Assembly (NCBI GenBank): GCA_029706075.1
Contig: JAINUG010000197.1
Coordinates: 1,155,009 to 1,219,008, forward strand
DNA: 64,000 nt
Direction of reading: 5' to 3'
DNA from: Aldrovandia affinis
Lineage: Eukaryota > Chordata > Actinopteri > Notacanthiformes > Halosauridae
Shown: positions 22,201-35,399 of the stretch, in pieces
Layout of the letters: each line of letters begins with the position of its first letter
Numbering within the stretch: position 1 is the stretch's first letter
Position numbers and translations under genes: made by a program
Notes under the pieces: model-generated
The model's input: only the letters and a program-made list of their open reading frames with translations
What the model was told of the DNA's origin: nothing
Databases searched by the model: none

Positions 22201-24407
22201 TGATCTGCAACACCAGTTATAATTGGAAGGGAGGAATTTCCTCCCTGGCACATAAGCACAGGCAGCAGCCTGTTGGGTACTGTATTTACACTGAGCTCCA
22301 GCGGCATCCGTCACTAAAGTTCCACCACCTCCTCAAACTTGGATGATTTGATAGACCGGGAGAAGCTTTGCCTGCTTTGTTTGCTTGTTAAAAACACTTC
22401 TGGCTGTACAACTATATGAAGCTGGCTTTCTGGACATCTCTAGCAAAGGATGCTATGTAGTTACTGCACTGAGTTAGGAGGAAGTTTAGGAAAAGCTTAC
22501 TCATGCAGCCAGCCACACATTACCAAGCCCCTCTGTAGGCATTTCAGTGAACCGCTAAATGATCATTTTGCATTTAGCTGAAACTCAATGCCGTTTCACA
22601 GAGAAATTCTGAGAGTAATTTTCTCTTTGCAGCCATTCCATCTGACAGCCTGTTCCAGGTCAAGGGACCATGACTGGAGGGGGGGGGGGGGCTTCACAGC
22701 CATTTACTGGGAGCAATTAGCTGGACAAGGGATGCGGGCTCGGGACTGGTTCTAAGGGGGAAGATTTGAAGCAGACGGGATCAGGAGCAATTTGTCTCAC
22801 TGACGCCTGCTAGCACACTGGCAGATTTCACCAGAGATTACACTGGCCCTTTGAAGGCACACGGTCGGGCCTATGGGGATGCAATCTAAACATCACTGCT
22901 CAATGGACGGGCAGCATTTTGTTTTTGCTCCTTGGCCAGGATAAACAAGAAGCACATAGCTTGGGTGCAGAGCAGGACAGATTAGGCCTTGTTAGCAGTC
23001 CAAATATTTTAATGATCAAAATATACAGGGAGCTTTGAGTAACTGCTCATTGGAGGGGGCACAGGAAAGGCCAGGAGTTGTGTGCAGATGTACAGTGCAG
23101 ATCCACAGTATAAACGAGGCTTAGGCATTAGGCCAAGCAGGGAAGTGATCATTTGCACACAACGGCCACTGTCAAACAAAGAACCAATTCCCTTTGAGAG
23201 TAAGGCATGCTGCAATTTGGAAAGCTGCAATTCTCCGTAACATGTCTTCTCCCATTTCAGCTCAAAGCTGTCTGACGATGAGGAAAAATGACTCCATGAG
23301 CAGACAAAGGATTATATAAAGTGAGCTCATTTATGGCAGCTTTCCTTCCATAATGCTCCAACAGTGGATCATTAAGCTGCTGACTAAAGTGTTTTTGATC
23401 TGGAGCAGGGGAGCCACTTTGCTCAGAGTTATTGTGGCTTCCCTGTCACATGGGCTGTAACCTCTGCGGAGAAGGAGTCTATTCTGCTGGCTAATTAGCA
23501 GAGGATTAGCGGACATTAAACAAAAAAAGGCTTTAGGTTTAGGCTAATCCCCCCTCTGTAACCGCAGAGCCCCGGGACTGAGGAAAATGACAGTCACGAG
23601 GAAGGCTAAATATTCAGGATGACTTCCCTACTTCAGCTATTGGGTACCGTTCAATAAATGTCCTCTGTCAAATTCAATATCATTCAATTCAATTTTCTGG
23701 AAAACAAACCCAATGTTAGGATGCATCAAACATGAATGAATCACTACAATTGGAGACACCAACAAGTCTTACCCTGTTCTCACTATGTGAAATAGTGAGA
23801 CACACCCTGAGAATAAATTAACAATTGTCCTGAACTTCGGCTTCCACATACATGCATGATAAACTGTGGTTGTGCAGAAAAATAACATTTGCATATAACT
23901 AAGAGTCAAATGAAGGAGAAATGTTGACTGAATTTGCGGACCAGCCTCTGCTCTGCATTGAGCTACAGCACAGTGAGATAGCAAGACACCCACCCTCTCT
24001 CTAATCTGCACTTGGTTTCAGCCCAGCTGGTCTTGAAAGACAAATACAATGTGACACCAATTCACCATCAACTTTATCTATGCAATCCAAACATAGTATA
24101 CCTCTGTGGACATCCCCATTCTCAAATACCCATAAATTAAAACCAAGCACACAAGCTAGAGTGGAATCTGAATTAACCACTTTAGGAAAGAGGAATGGAA
24201 AATCATGCTCACATAAAAAGTTGGTTCAATTTGGTGAATAAGGAGAGAAAAATATGAAACTTAAATGACCAGGTGAGATAAAGTTTGAAACTCGGCCGGG
24301 CAGAACAGACAGTGTTTTTATTATTGACTGGATACTAATGAGCTTAGACACAGGTGAATGAGTACACACCAGAGTTGTGGTCTCTAGTTGTGTGCAGTTG
24401 TTTGTTT

Positions 24408-24660
24408 AAGACTCACTATCCAACAGTTCACTGATTGGTTAAGACTCACCAACCAGTAGCTGATTGGTTAAGACTCACCATCTAACAGCTGTTGAGAAGC
24501 ATCATCAAGGAGCTGAATTGTTAATGCTCTCCACCAAGGAGCTGGTTGGTTAAGACTCTACATCAAGCATCTGTTTTGTTAAGACTATACCACACTCCAT
24601 TAAGGGGCTGATTGGTTAAGACAGTCTATAAATCAGCTGATTGGTTAACACTCTCCATCC
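24408..24660. repeat. minisatellite with repeated ctgattggttaagactc units
   Basis: About seven diverged units of about 30-37 bases carry the core gctgattggttaagactcac. Four keep an ATTGG (inverted CCAAT) word, at 24434, 24463, 24611 and 24640. It lies about 310 bases downstream, in the transcript sense, of the acid-box exon. Confidence 0.8.
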
Positions 24661-24971
24661 AGCATATGAGATAATTCTGTTGCATGTGGTCACATAGAGC
24701 CATCCCAGGTCCCACCTTATGGAATTCACAGCACCACACATTTTTAAGAAAGGGGGAATGGCTCCAAGACCCTCTTGAAAGCAAATAAATGTGACTTTCA
24801 CCAGAAGAACATATGAACATATTGTTTAACAAATGCATGTTATGGAGGATCACAGGAGTGAGAGAGCAACAGAGGTCTCTTATACTGGCCTCACACAGGT
24901 GAAACACTGACTTTCCAAACAAATGTCCAAATTATGAATGAGTGAAATGTGGAACACACCATTTTCATTAC

Positions 24972-25025
24972 CTGCATCATCTGACTCTTCATCGTAGTCT
25001 TCATCATCACCAGAAGACAAGGAAT
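24972..25025 (-). CDS. fgfr3: fgfr3 acid-box exon
   Basis: This 54-base exon encodes (D)SLSSGDDEDYDEESDDA plus one base. It is the acid box between Ig D1 and D2, a run of Asp and Glu that in FGFRs competes with heparan sulfate for the basic face of D2 and helps D1 autoinhibition. SSGDDED matches human FGFR3 (APSSGDDEDGEDEAEDT), whereas FGFR1 has a pure Asp run. The acceptor is cttgaaag and the donor GCAG/gtaatg. The exon is a multiple of three and enters and leaves with one carried base, so it can be skipped in frame. Its acceptor lacks a strong pyrimidine tract immediately next to the AG. Confidence 0.93.
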
Positions 25026-27319
25026 CTTTCAAGAAAAACAGAAAAATGTCACATTTCTCACCCACAACATCAAAATCGACTGGCATACCCAATCTAAAAA
25101 TCTTAGAAAGTCTCACAGCTTCACTGAATAATAATTGGCATAGTTACATTAATTACAGAATAAACTGCTGTTTTTTATCATGGAATAGCTGGAATGTTGA
25201 TGGAGAAATGATAATATTATTCAGAGAGACTTCAAAGTCAAGTAAATGGTCCAAAGTGCTGGAATGGAGCAGTGTGGTGGGGATTTGGAGCTGTGTGTAT
25301 ATTTGTGTTTAAGGACCTCCACAATGACTGGACCCATTCATACAATAAGAACAATCCTCTCTCATACACTGCAATCCAACTGTAAACCAATCATGCAGAC
25401 ATGCAGCAAAATAAGACTAATATTTGATAATAATCTACTTACTTAAAATAATCATTTCAAATAGCATTTATACTACTGGTTGTTTGGGGGTGATAGACAA
25501 TTTATTCTTGTACTTGCGGTAGAAAGTTATAATTTTTTTGTACAAAAGACTAGTCACAAATACAAATATTTCTTTGTTCTGCAGCATCTTGTCAAATCTT
25601 TAAGTTACAAAAACCTCCATTGAGCGTTAATCTATCTGACCTTGAAGTTGCTGGGGGCAATTTCAAGTGAAGGTAATGAAAGCCAGATGCTAGCACAGGT
25701 TGGCTGAGCTACATTGTGTGGAGATTTTTGTCAAGGCCAAACCCTGTTCTCTGCTCTCTTTCAACTGCATTTAGCATAATGGATGCATTCAGTAGTGTAG
25801 CTCCAGGTGACAAAAACATTTTTTCCTTCAGTGCATATTTTCTTATTGCCACAACTGAACAATTGACAAACAAATCTAAAATCACATTTTTCTTTTGCAG
25901 ATTACAGTGTGCAAACCAGTTCTGGAACTGTGGGATACTAAACTGCCTTCAGTGCTCCATGTAACTGGACAAAGTCCAAAGCCGGAGACATATCACTTTT
26001 AAATACCTGACACCTTACTCAAATATTTAAAGAAGAACACAACACTCGCCTTGACGCCTTGATTTGTGGCAAGGCTAGTCAGTGTGTTTAAGGCAGGGCG
26101 AAAAGGATATTGTTGCTGCAACAATCCTTTTACAACAATAACCGGGCCGGTATCTGGATCTGAGCGGAGGTGCTGCAGTCCGTCTTTGATGGAGGCTGGA
26201 AAAGTCTAATTTATCTTGGCAGAGTTCCCAACACATGCGCTGGAGCTACATTTCTAATTCCTCACCACCCCATCTGTTTTCAATGATGCGGCCTTTCAGA
26301 CTAATTGCTTTGTAATGAGTTGTCAATAACAGGCTCAGCTGGTACCTTGAATTTACTGGGAAATGAGGCAAATTAAACTGCCGTCTCCCCCTCCCTGTTT
26401 ACATTTCTTTAAAGAAACACTGACAATATTGCCCTTGAACAATTGGCTCTTTATTCTGTGGCTTATCAGTGGTGTTATTTTATTTCATAGTTTGTTGTTT
26501 AGTGTGAAAACAGGAAGCCTTAGCAGGGCTGTCTGGGTTTCTGGGGGGTCTCCAGCCTGCGGTGGAGAGACAGGCTGAGCTGAAGCTGGCTGCTGCACAG
26601 AAGCAGAGCAGGGCTCTTGGCTCACGCACAGAACTAAGAACCCAATACGGCCATGCATCAGGCATAAAGCAAGAAACGTTTCTCCTGAGTGAGGCCACCA
26701 ACAACACTAGCCTTACCTCTGAGTAGAACAGCACTAACTTAGTGCTTGAGAGAAAGCCTCAAACATGCTTTTACTAACAAAACAAAGAACACAGAAAGAG
26801 TGCTGATCATACAGGGCCCCTGTGACTGACCTTAATGTGATCGTTTGAATGATCATGATAAAGTCAGATATTGATTTTCCTTTAGAAAAAACTGAACTAG
26901 GTAGGGATACGAAGCATACTTGGCTGAGAGAGGAGCTATGGAGGAACACTACTCTTGCGTTATGGAGGAAGGTCATATGCAATGACCATATGAGCTGTTT
27001 TTATCATTTCTGTACAATATTAAATAGGCAGGCAAATACAGACAGAGTAAACAATAAACATGTAGCCGAACAGCATGCCAGGAACTGAACAGACATTCCC
27101 AAGCCTGTCACTGAGACTGCACAAAAGGCTGCGCCACATTTAATTCCTCTTAGTCATGGTTCTAACGCCTCCACCCACACCACCCCGAAACCACAGGTAT
27201 GTTTTTCAATGGATAATTAGTGAGAGATTTTTGTAATTTCACACACACCTTTACTTGACAAGAGTTGAAACAATATGGCTTGGTGCTGTTGTTTGCTTGT
27301 TAACACTGTATTTATATTT

Positions 27320-27400
27320 TTATAATATACTGTATATACAGTATATATATATACATATATATATACATATATTGTATATATAAGATATATACAAAATGTT
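27320..27400. repeat. TA-rich simple sequence with tatatacagtatatat palindromes
   Basis: Alternating TATA words, including actgtatatacagt-like palindromes. Confidence 0.85.
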
Positions 27401-28254
27401 ACATACTCTTATACATTAAAAACATAACATTTGGTCTGAGAACACAGAGATGATGTCTGGTGTGTATGACCCCCTGGTGAGGTGGCACCCTAATATCTGG
27501 CTGACGGCCTGAGATACTTTGTAACAATAGCAATAGGAATCAATATGTTCACCCTTAAAGACACATACTGCAAAGGCTGTTAACCTAGATGAGGAGCCAT
27601 ATGTGAAACATAAGAACACATACAGTAGCATTTGTGCTCTCAACTGGAAAATCTGTCAGGTATAGGGATGCAACCAATCCTGGATTTGGTTCTGGATTTG
27701 GATGAATCTATCTCGAATCCCAAGTGGGTTTTCCTCTTGCTGTATTTCGGCAGTTGAATATTATTGCCTAATGGTAAGAAATGGAAGTCACAGCCCAAAA
27801 CGAAAAAAACCCTATGGCAATATAGAGTGAAAGAGAATGATTCCTGTAAGGCAATGAGCTACTTGCACTAATGACGTCACAAAAAAGCCTTCAATGCCAA
27901 ACTTGCTTCCAGTCAGAGCAAACTCATTGATATCAGGAGTATGTTGTAAATCTTGTTTTCTTACTGAAATTATCACAGCAACTGGTTTAAGTCTTTTATG
28001 TAAACCTAGATGGATACCATGATCCAACTAATATACAGATTGGGGTGTTGCTGGTTAATTTAAGCATCGTAATAAAGCATTTTAAAAGTCTTGACTCATT
28101 TTTTGTTTTACACGACTTGATTAATGATTGCCTTTTTGATTCGACCAAATCTTTGGAGATAATTTCGATGTTTGGTCAAATCCTAAAAATTTAAATTCGG
28201 TCAAAGACTGAGCAATCCAGAAGACTACATTATTCACCTTCTCATTCAGTGGGC

Positions 28255-28490
28255 AGTGGGTGTTACATTACATTTAAAAAATGACATTCCTAATTTTTCA
28301 CCCAAATTTTGGATGCTCAATTGCAAAACGAGGCTGTGGCCAATTACACATTATGCTGGTGGACTCCCAGCCACAGTTGGGGCTGGCCCAGACCAGATTT
28401 GATCCAGGCCCTAGGGACAACCCCCTGCACTCTGCATAAGTACCTCAAACTGTGGCCACACCACTCGAGAGCCCTCATTTCATTAAAACA
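28255..28490 (-). mobile_element. SINE fragment, minus strand
   Basis: The order is a tail-like cacccaaattttggatgctc, gccaattacac, then a box B complement (agatttgatccaggcc), and a head ending near actcgagagccctc. The layout matches the SINEs at 17876-18250 and 55640-56085, but the middle is shortened. Head and tail assignment is by pattern only. Confidence 0.5.
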
Positions 28491-30197
28491 TTAAAGTTGG
28501 CTTAGCTGGATTCTGATTTATCTGGGAAAATAATAGGGATAAGCAACGCTCCTCCACAATTAGGGGTGGTCTGTGCATACTTATCTCAGCTAAGTGCAAG
28601 GTTGTCAGGCTGGCTTACCGAGGCAGGCTTGCCACACAGCTGGTAAGTGTGACTACTCAACTTGTGGCCTTGTGTCAAGTGTTTGAGAGGAGAACAACAG
28701 TACAGTCATATCAAGTAAGCCACGTGGCTCGATGAGAGCTTTTAAAAACATGCTGAACGCAGTCAGATTCTATAATGTGCACCCCATACCTCAATCCCAG
28801 TCTCAGTTCAAGCAAGACCATGTCCAGCTGTTGAGCGCAGCAGGAACAGCTTCACTTATTCACCTTAGAAGTAGCTCAATTCAACTTCTGATTAATGCAA
28901 ATCCACACAAATTGGGAGTCGACCTAGTGTTTACAGAACAAAGGAAAAATAATCCATAAAGAATTTTCTAAAACGAGCTCTATAGCATAAAATAGCTTTT
29001 TACCGCTGAATGGGCTTTAATTATCATCGACTCACCAACATCCATTCAGGGCATTCGCAAAAAAAAATCAAAACATACATCAGAATTGTATACTGAAGAT
29101 TCACTGAGGAGGGTGTTATGCAAGATTCTCAAAATTCCCTGAAGAAAAGGGAGCTTTAACTCAAATTAGTATAGGAAAGTGAAAAGAAATCTGGAAATGT
29201 TGTAACAGACAACAAATAAGGTAGTAGATCAATTGAATACACAAATATCCTCTACAGTTATAACTCAACAAATCCGAAAAACATGGTAATGGTATTATGT
29301 ATGTTGATAAAAAATATAGATGTATATTTACACCAAATTACAGTATGCAAAACTCTCCTTCATCATTTAGTTAGTGGGGAAATAGAGCACTAGGTGATTT
29401 GGGGTTCACACTTATGTGGGGTAAACCCCACATATCATAGAGAGCTGTTACTGTTTCACTCCTGCTCTGCCAATGCTGACTAACAAACACATGGCTTTAG
29501 TCAGACAAACTAGGTCTGATTACTGTTCTGTGTTGGCCACTGGAAGGCCAAGACTACATCAGTCTCTAATATCTTACATCTCTAAGGACTTGTCCACTAA
29601 AGCCATCTTTAATGCGATTCTCTCTGATGCTGCTAACCTAATTAGGTCCTGAGAGAGAGACCCCAGAATGTCTGTTTCCCAGTGCATTATGGATCACGTC
29701 TTAATATTCTATACCTGCCACAGTATGCCCGTTATTACTATATACTTGTCCAGAGTTAATGACAGGTCCACTCACTGGATAGTAGATCAGGTCTAGATAG
29801 TATATGAAAACAGTTCATGGCTGATGGTTATCAACCTACTGAAAATGATAGGTCACTGCCCGTATTGTTGAGGCAATCTCTCAGATTTTCTCTTATATTT
29901 CACATTTTAATCTCACATTTTAATCTCACATATATTTAATATATTTTACATATATCTTAGATATGTACACACATATACATGTATATGTAGCACATTTTAA
30001 GAAACCACCATGACAATCTAAGCAGTATTTAAACCTTCAGTTGTTTGGCCATGGCTTTACCATAAGGAAGTTGGAGCAGTGCTTTCATAAACCTTTGAGC
30101 ATATGACCCATTTAAGCATGGAATTAAATGTTTTTGACAACTGAATGTGCAAGTCAATGTAACTAGTGCAGTGTCTAATTTGACTGGTTGCTCTCAC

Positions 30198-30454
30198 CTG
30201 CTACTTTGACGGTGAAGTTGCTGAGCAAGGTGTTGCCTTGTCGGCAGGTGTAGACCCCCGAATCCTCGTATGACACATTGATGATACGCAACACCCTCTG
30301 CCCCACCCGCGTGCGGTTGCTGGGTGACAGGCCCACGCTATCCTTAAGCCATGTTATTGGTTTAACCACACCCTGGGGGCTGCAGGTCAGGTCCAGGTGT
30401 CGCCGATTCCCAGGACAAAATCCTCCAGGAAGGCCGTCTCGCTGGATACAGAGT
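30198..30454 (-). CDS. fgfr3: fgfr3 exon encoding Ig D1, with a one-base frameshift
   Basis: This exon encodes the first Ig loop. The upstream frame reads DSVSSETAFLEDFVLGIGDT. One frame over it continues LDLTCSPQGVVKPITWLKDS, VGLSPSNRTRVGQRVLRIIN, VSYEDSGVYTCRQGNTLLSN, FTVKVA. Both Ig cysteines, the WLKD core and YEDSGVYTCRQ match FGFR3 D1 (human HEDSGAYSCRQ). NRT, NVS and NFT are N-glycosylation motifs. D1 is autoinhibitory and is skipped in some FGFR isoforms. Anomaly: the exon is 257 bases, yet splice phases on both sides require a multiple of three. One base is missing near 30390-30400, where GGC GAC AC(?) CTG GAC would restore G-D-T-L-D. As written, TGA follows shortly. The acceptor is ttgcctcag and the donor GCAG/gtgaga. 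Confidence 0.93.
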
Positions 30455-33328
30455 CTGAGGCAAACGTCGAAAAGCAAAAACCACACGTTAGAGTCATATC
30501 ACTCATTAGAATCAAATCACTCATTCGAATCAAAGCTCACATAGGAATTTTTTCCTGGAATAGTTCAGGGTTTAAGAGTAATTACATTTGCAATTGAATC
30601 TTGTCACTGCTTGGTACACTTACAATCTTGCACTTTGAGAAATTTTGTTTTTTGAGAAATGCTGAGCCGGTGGAAACAGCACTTTTAAATTCTAAAACGC
30701 ATTAAGATTTATGCTTTGTAATTTGGTACTCTGTAGTAATCATAAACTGTTCTGTAATCAGAAATTCCATTCAGGACACATTGACTCTTCAAATACATTC
30801 AGTCAGTACATTACCATGTTCAAAAGCAAATGTTTAACACAGTTCAGTCTTCATTGAGTAATGTTAAGTAAATAATTAGATTGAGTAAAAACGTGCATAT
30901 TCCACAGGTTTTATGTAATTTATTACCCTCATACTGAAAGCAACATCACTTAATACTTTACAGCAGGTTTCTGGTCCCCGATGACATCTCTTTTCCTTTC
31001 TCGAAATGCTACCAGCATTCGTGTCTGTGGGATTATCCATTACTAGATAGATATAGCATATCCATTACTGTGCTGGGTGAACCCCCCATATATATCTCAA
31101 GACCCAAATACGGGTCAAAAGGCTGTCCACTACGCCTTACTCTCGGCTCATGGTTTAGAAAGAAAAGCAGCTGAGCGCTGACCGGACGATCGGTCACATC
31201 CGGCACACACTAGCCTTGCTGTGGCATTACGGCGGCAGATCACAGGCACTTGGACGCCAAGCAAACATGTTTACCCCGTTTTCCTCCAAGTAAGGAGTCT
31301 GGTCCAGGCTGAACATAAAAGAGGAACCTGAGGGAATAAATCTCTGTCACACTGTACCTCCCCCTCTCCTGTGCCCCCCTCTGCAGACACTGAGCCTCTG
31401 TAACTCAGCCTTTCCATGTACCTTGCTCTGAGGCGGCTCTTGTAGGCAATGGTGCCTCAGGTCTGGAGCACTTCACAGTGAGCACACAGTCCCATTCCTT
31501 ACGCAATCCTTTGCAAACAGAAACCCCTTCACCATGCACTCCAAGTGCATGAGCAATGGATGTGAGGTGGAATACATTAAAAAACAAACTCGCTTTGTAG
31601 CCACAGCGTGCGGTCCAGGAGGTGTGTGGCCTAGACAGGTCGATGAGGATGGTGAAACATGTTTTTTACAGTTTTTGAATTTAAACAAAAACAGCGTGCC
31701 TATATGCTTTTAATGTTCCATCTCCTGTCCTTGTACTATGTGGGGTTCTCGTTATTGCACTCAAACCAAGATGCCATCATTTTGGACCAAGATGACTTCC
31801 TCCCTTGAACCAAAGACCAGCCGCATTAATACGTCCCAATTCCAACACCTGCAAGCTATAAATAGCGATTGTCTGCTAAGCAAATAAGTGATGGGATGTC
31901 CTAAATCAAAGCTAATATTATTTTCACAGTGAGTTACCAAACTCTCTTAACAGATACAAAGAAGCCAAGAGAATATTTACGCACAGTCTTAGCCTCACCC
32001 CCCTCTGATAATTATTCTTCCCTTAATTAAATCAAACCCCTTAACTAAAGTCCCCTAATTACATTTGAAGGAAGTCTTTAAGAGCAGAAAGCACTCATGG
32101 GACACTGATGAGAAATATTGTCTGTTTGTTGGTCAAAATTCAGTTAGCGTCACTCAATTCCTGTGACTCTTGTGATTTTCGCGGTGATTTGAGTTGACTG
32201 GGCTTACGTTTGTTGTAAGCATGCTGCCTGAAGTGTTTGTGTGTGGATCATTTCTGAAACTGTACCTGTCCTTTTGTGATTTCAACACATTGCCCAGAAT
32301 CTGCCCCTTTTACCAGGGAAAATTTGTAAGAGCTGCCCTGAAACATAGGTGAACCATGCCCACACCACTCAGATATGAGACAATATCTGACATTCGACTC
32401 TTATACCCTACATGTAGTGTCTAGCCACCAGCATCCAGCATCCAGGCCAGGGGTGATGGTGGTGGGATGAAAGGGGGCATTACGTGAGGGGGCTCAGATG
32501 CCCAGGCCCCACGGGAACAGAGGCCACAGAAAAGGAAGGAAGCGGGATGAGTAGCTGGTGGTGGGGTCATCTAGCGGCCATGACACCTGGAACCCCACCT
32601 TCTCATGGACAATCATAACCCCATGGGCTGCCACCTGAAATCGGATGGGACGAGATGCAGCCCGTAAATCCGGTGCAAGGGGGATTGAAAGCCTTACTTT
32701 TCATTTTATTAATTGTCTTCCTTGTTCTTTACGGATCTCATACAGGTGGGATGCTACTCCCTAAGTAAATAATCTCATAATCCCTCCACTGCAAACATTC
32801 AGGACTCAGCAATGGCGTTAGGACAACAAATGGGGGGCTGAAACAAGCAGCTCCCAGATCAAAAAGCAGAGTAACCACTTTTTAAATGCCCTAAAGTAAG
32901 CAGGTAAGAAGTAACCTAATCCAAACGCTCATCACATATATTTTCCTTAGCGCTCCCTGCCGTTGGCAGATGATTTACCGTCACTCACAGAAATAATGGC
33001 TGCTTGTTCTCAGACTCATTTTGTGTGATGCAACATCACGGCAGGTTAAAACAAGCCAGCCAAGAGCACCTTAAAATACAGTTCGACTTCTGGATTCTCC
33101 AAAAACATTAACAGTTACTTTATTGGGCTCATTCCAAAAATAGCAGCACATACCTTTTAAGACAAACCTACATGTAAAGTCTTTCAATCGTGATTAGTTC
33201 CAGATGGACCAAGCAGGCATTTGTCTTTATCAAGCCTTCTTTTTCTGTGACACAGAGCAAATGTCAACCATGTCTTGAACACTTTGAGGGATCATGAAAT
33301 TGTGAAATAAGCAGAAAATAAGGGCTGC

Positions 33329-33369
33329 TATATATATATATATAGACAGATAGATAGATAGATAGATAA
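33329..33369. repeat. (TA)n-(GATA)n compound microsatellite
   Basis: A TA run of about 16 bases followed by about five GATA units. It abuts a foldback repeat. Confidence 0.9.
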
Positions 33370-33371
33370 AG

Positions 33372-33565
33372 TTGTTATAAAATTATTCACCCCCCTAAAT
33401 TCAAAATAGAAATGAATTTAATTGGGATTTCTTGTGACTGATCAACACAAAACACTCTATAATGTCAAAATCTATAATTGTCTGTTTTTTATTTGTCATT
33501 AATTAATAAAAAATGTTTTTATTTGACATTATAGAGCATTTTCTGTTGATCAGCGTGTGTGTGCC
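33372..33565. mobile_element. foldback/MITE-like repeat remnant
   Basis: Two arms of about 31 bases (33439-33470 and 33522-33553) are inverted copies around the word ctctataatgtcaaa, with a loop of about 50 bases. The left flank attattcacccccctaaatt is a word I associate with dispersed fish DNA-transposon remnants. The family is not named. Confidence 0.55.
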
Positions 33566-35399
33566 TGCATACTTGTGAAAACTGGAGGGAAAAAAAATCT
33601 CATCCAAGCCTCTGACCAAGCAGCTGAGTAAAATGCTTTTATTAAAGCTTAAACTGTGGAAAAATAGGCCAATAAAATCAACTGATGCAAGCAAGCAGTG
33701 ATTGGGACCCGCTAATGAACTTCAGACAAAAAGACCCATTTTGGCAATGCCATCCCTGGGAGCTTGCCAAAACAAAAAGCCCGTCCAGCGGATTCTTTAC
33801 CACTTTCCCTCCTGAAAACACCATCTCGCTGCCAGCTCCTGCATCACATGACCTCTACACCGCTTCCAAGCACAAAGTGCAAATTTCTCTCTCTCCGTTT
33901 CACAGCTATGCCGATTGTAAATCCTGGCTCTCTTGGAAAGGGCTCTCACTTCTTTTAATGTGCAGGCCCTAATCTCTGTTTAATATGGCTTGGCCGGATG
34001 TAAAGACCCTGTCTTAATCTGGAACTGCCTGACAACCTCACACTATCAAAAGATGGGGAGGAGGAGAGGAGAAGGAGGCTCATTGTATGGAGATCAAGGC
34101 GGAGGGGCTTTGCGGCCTGTTGCCTCTTTTCTCCCCCCACGTTGAGAGGCGCTTTATCAAAAGCCCCAAAGTTAAAGATAGCCGTTGCTTCCAAACATGC
34201 AGCCAACCCCAAGCACCCCCTCCTCCCTCCCACCCCTTCCACTCTCATTGCCCCTGCCATCCTTCTCCTCTGCCATGCTAATTAACATCGGAAACTACTG
34301 TACATCCAGTGGGCCTCGTTAAATCCAAATCGCCCACACTCGGCTCTGCCCCCCACCCCCTCTGGCTGAGGCAGCATTTAGCCTGTGGTAATTGTCATTC
34401 CAAAAACGAACTGGCCTAGTTTCAATTCACCAAATGCACTGTAAACGCTTGTCTTGCAAGAACATGGAGCCCCCCCTCCCCCAGAAAAACTTAAGAGCAT
34501 CAAATCTAAATGCTTTAAGTTGTGGCTAAACCAGCATCTCTCTGTCCTTCCCCAGGTATCAAACAATTTGAAGATCTGTCTGATTGTAAAACTGTCCCCC
34601 ATGTAAACTGTGCAACATAGGTGCCACCAGTGTTGATTATGATAGTGCTAATTATGATATATGATATTAGTGCTAATTATGATACTTACTGTAGGTTGAT
34701 GGCTGGATATCTCGGTGTGCAATATTGCCATTTCCCTCTCTATTTCACTATCTGCCTCTGGTCAGTCAGAAAGCTTAATTTTAATTTGTTAAGTCTTATC
34801 CAGCCAGCTGCAATCGATCAAAACTTGTTTTGTTGGGATCAGTCTTGCAAGGGGACCAAACAAAGAACCAGTGAGATTGGACTTTTTCTCTTTTATGTTT
34901 TCTCTTCATGACTTATCTAGATTGGGTCGTCCTATGACTGAAGTGTCTGTGAAGTGTCATGACAAAACATGAAGCACAGTATCCTCAACTGAGCACACCT
35001 GCCATAGCCAGAGAGAGGCCTGTCCACATAGCATAGTTCCACGCTCCCTCATTCTCAAACAGTAAGCATGAAACATTAATAGAAACTGTTGTAACTACAG
35101 GTGTAATAAGCCTAATAACGCTACAAAAAATCAATCACATCCATATACAATCAAATACATTAATAAAATCAGACATTATATATAGTACATATTATATATG
35201 CCTATATAAATTATAGGTATATATTCATATGTAAATTATTTTTTTGGTGAACGAAAATCCAATGCCCCTTGGGACATTCAAGAGTCTTCACAACAGACAT
35301 CTCACGTGAGAGTCAAAGCTGCAACTGAACCAAAAAACATCCTTCAGTTCTCAAACAGAGCTGACACACTAGTGGCTTCTCGCCCACACCAGGACACAG

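Larger units (their letters stand above)
13607..24971 (-). other. fgfr3 intron between acid box and D2a (11.4 kb)
   Basis: The largest intron in the window. It carries a TA array (13929-13962), the hAT element (15806-17281), the Tc1-like element with a nested SINE (17648-19370) and a CCAAT-bearing minisatellite (24408-24660). The stretches 14000-15790 and 19375-24400 are unique-looking, AT-rich to moderate GC, with no domain-bearing open frame that I recognise. Confidence 0.7.
25026..30197 (-). other. fgfr3 intron between D1 and acid box (5.2 kb)
   Basis: AT-rich intron. It contains TA/palindromic simple sequence (27320-27400) and a SINE fragment (28255-28490). A GC-richer, repeat-free block lies at about 26040-26340. 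No exon-like frame was recognised. Confidence 0.7.
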
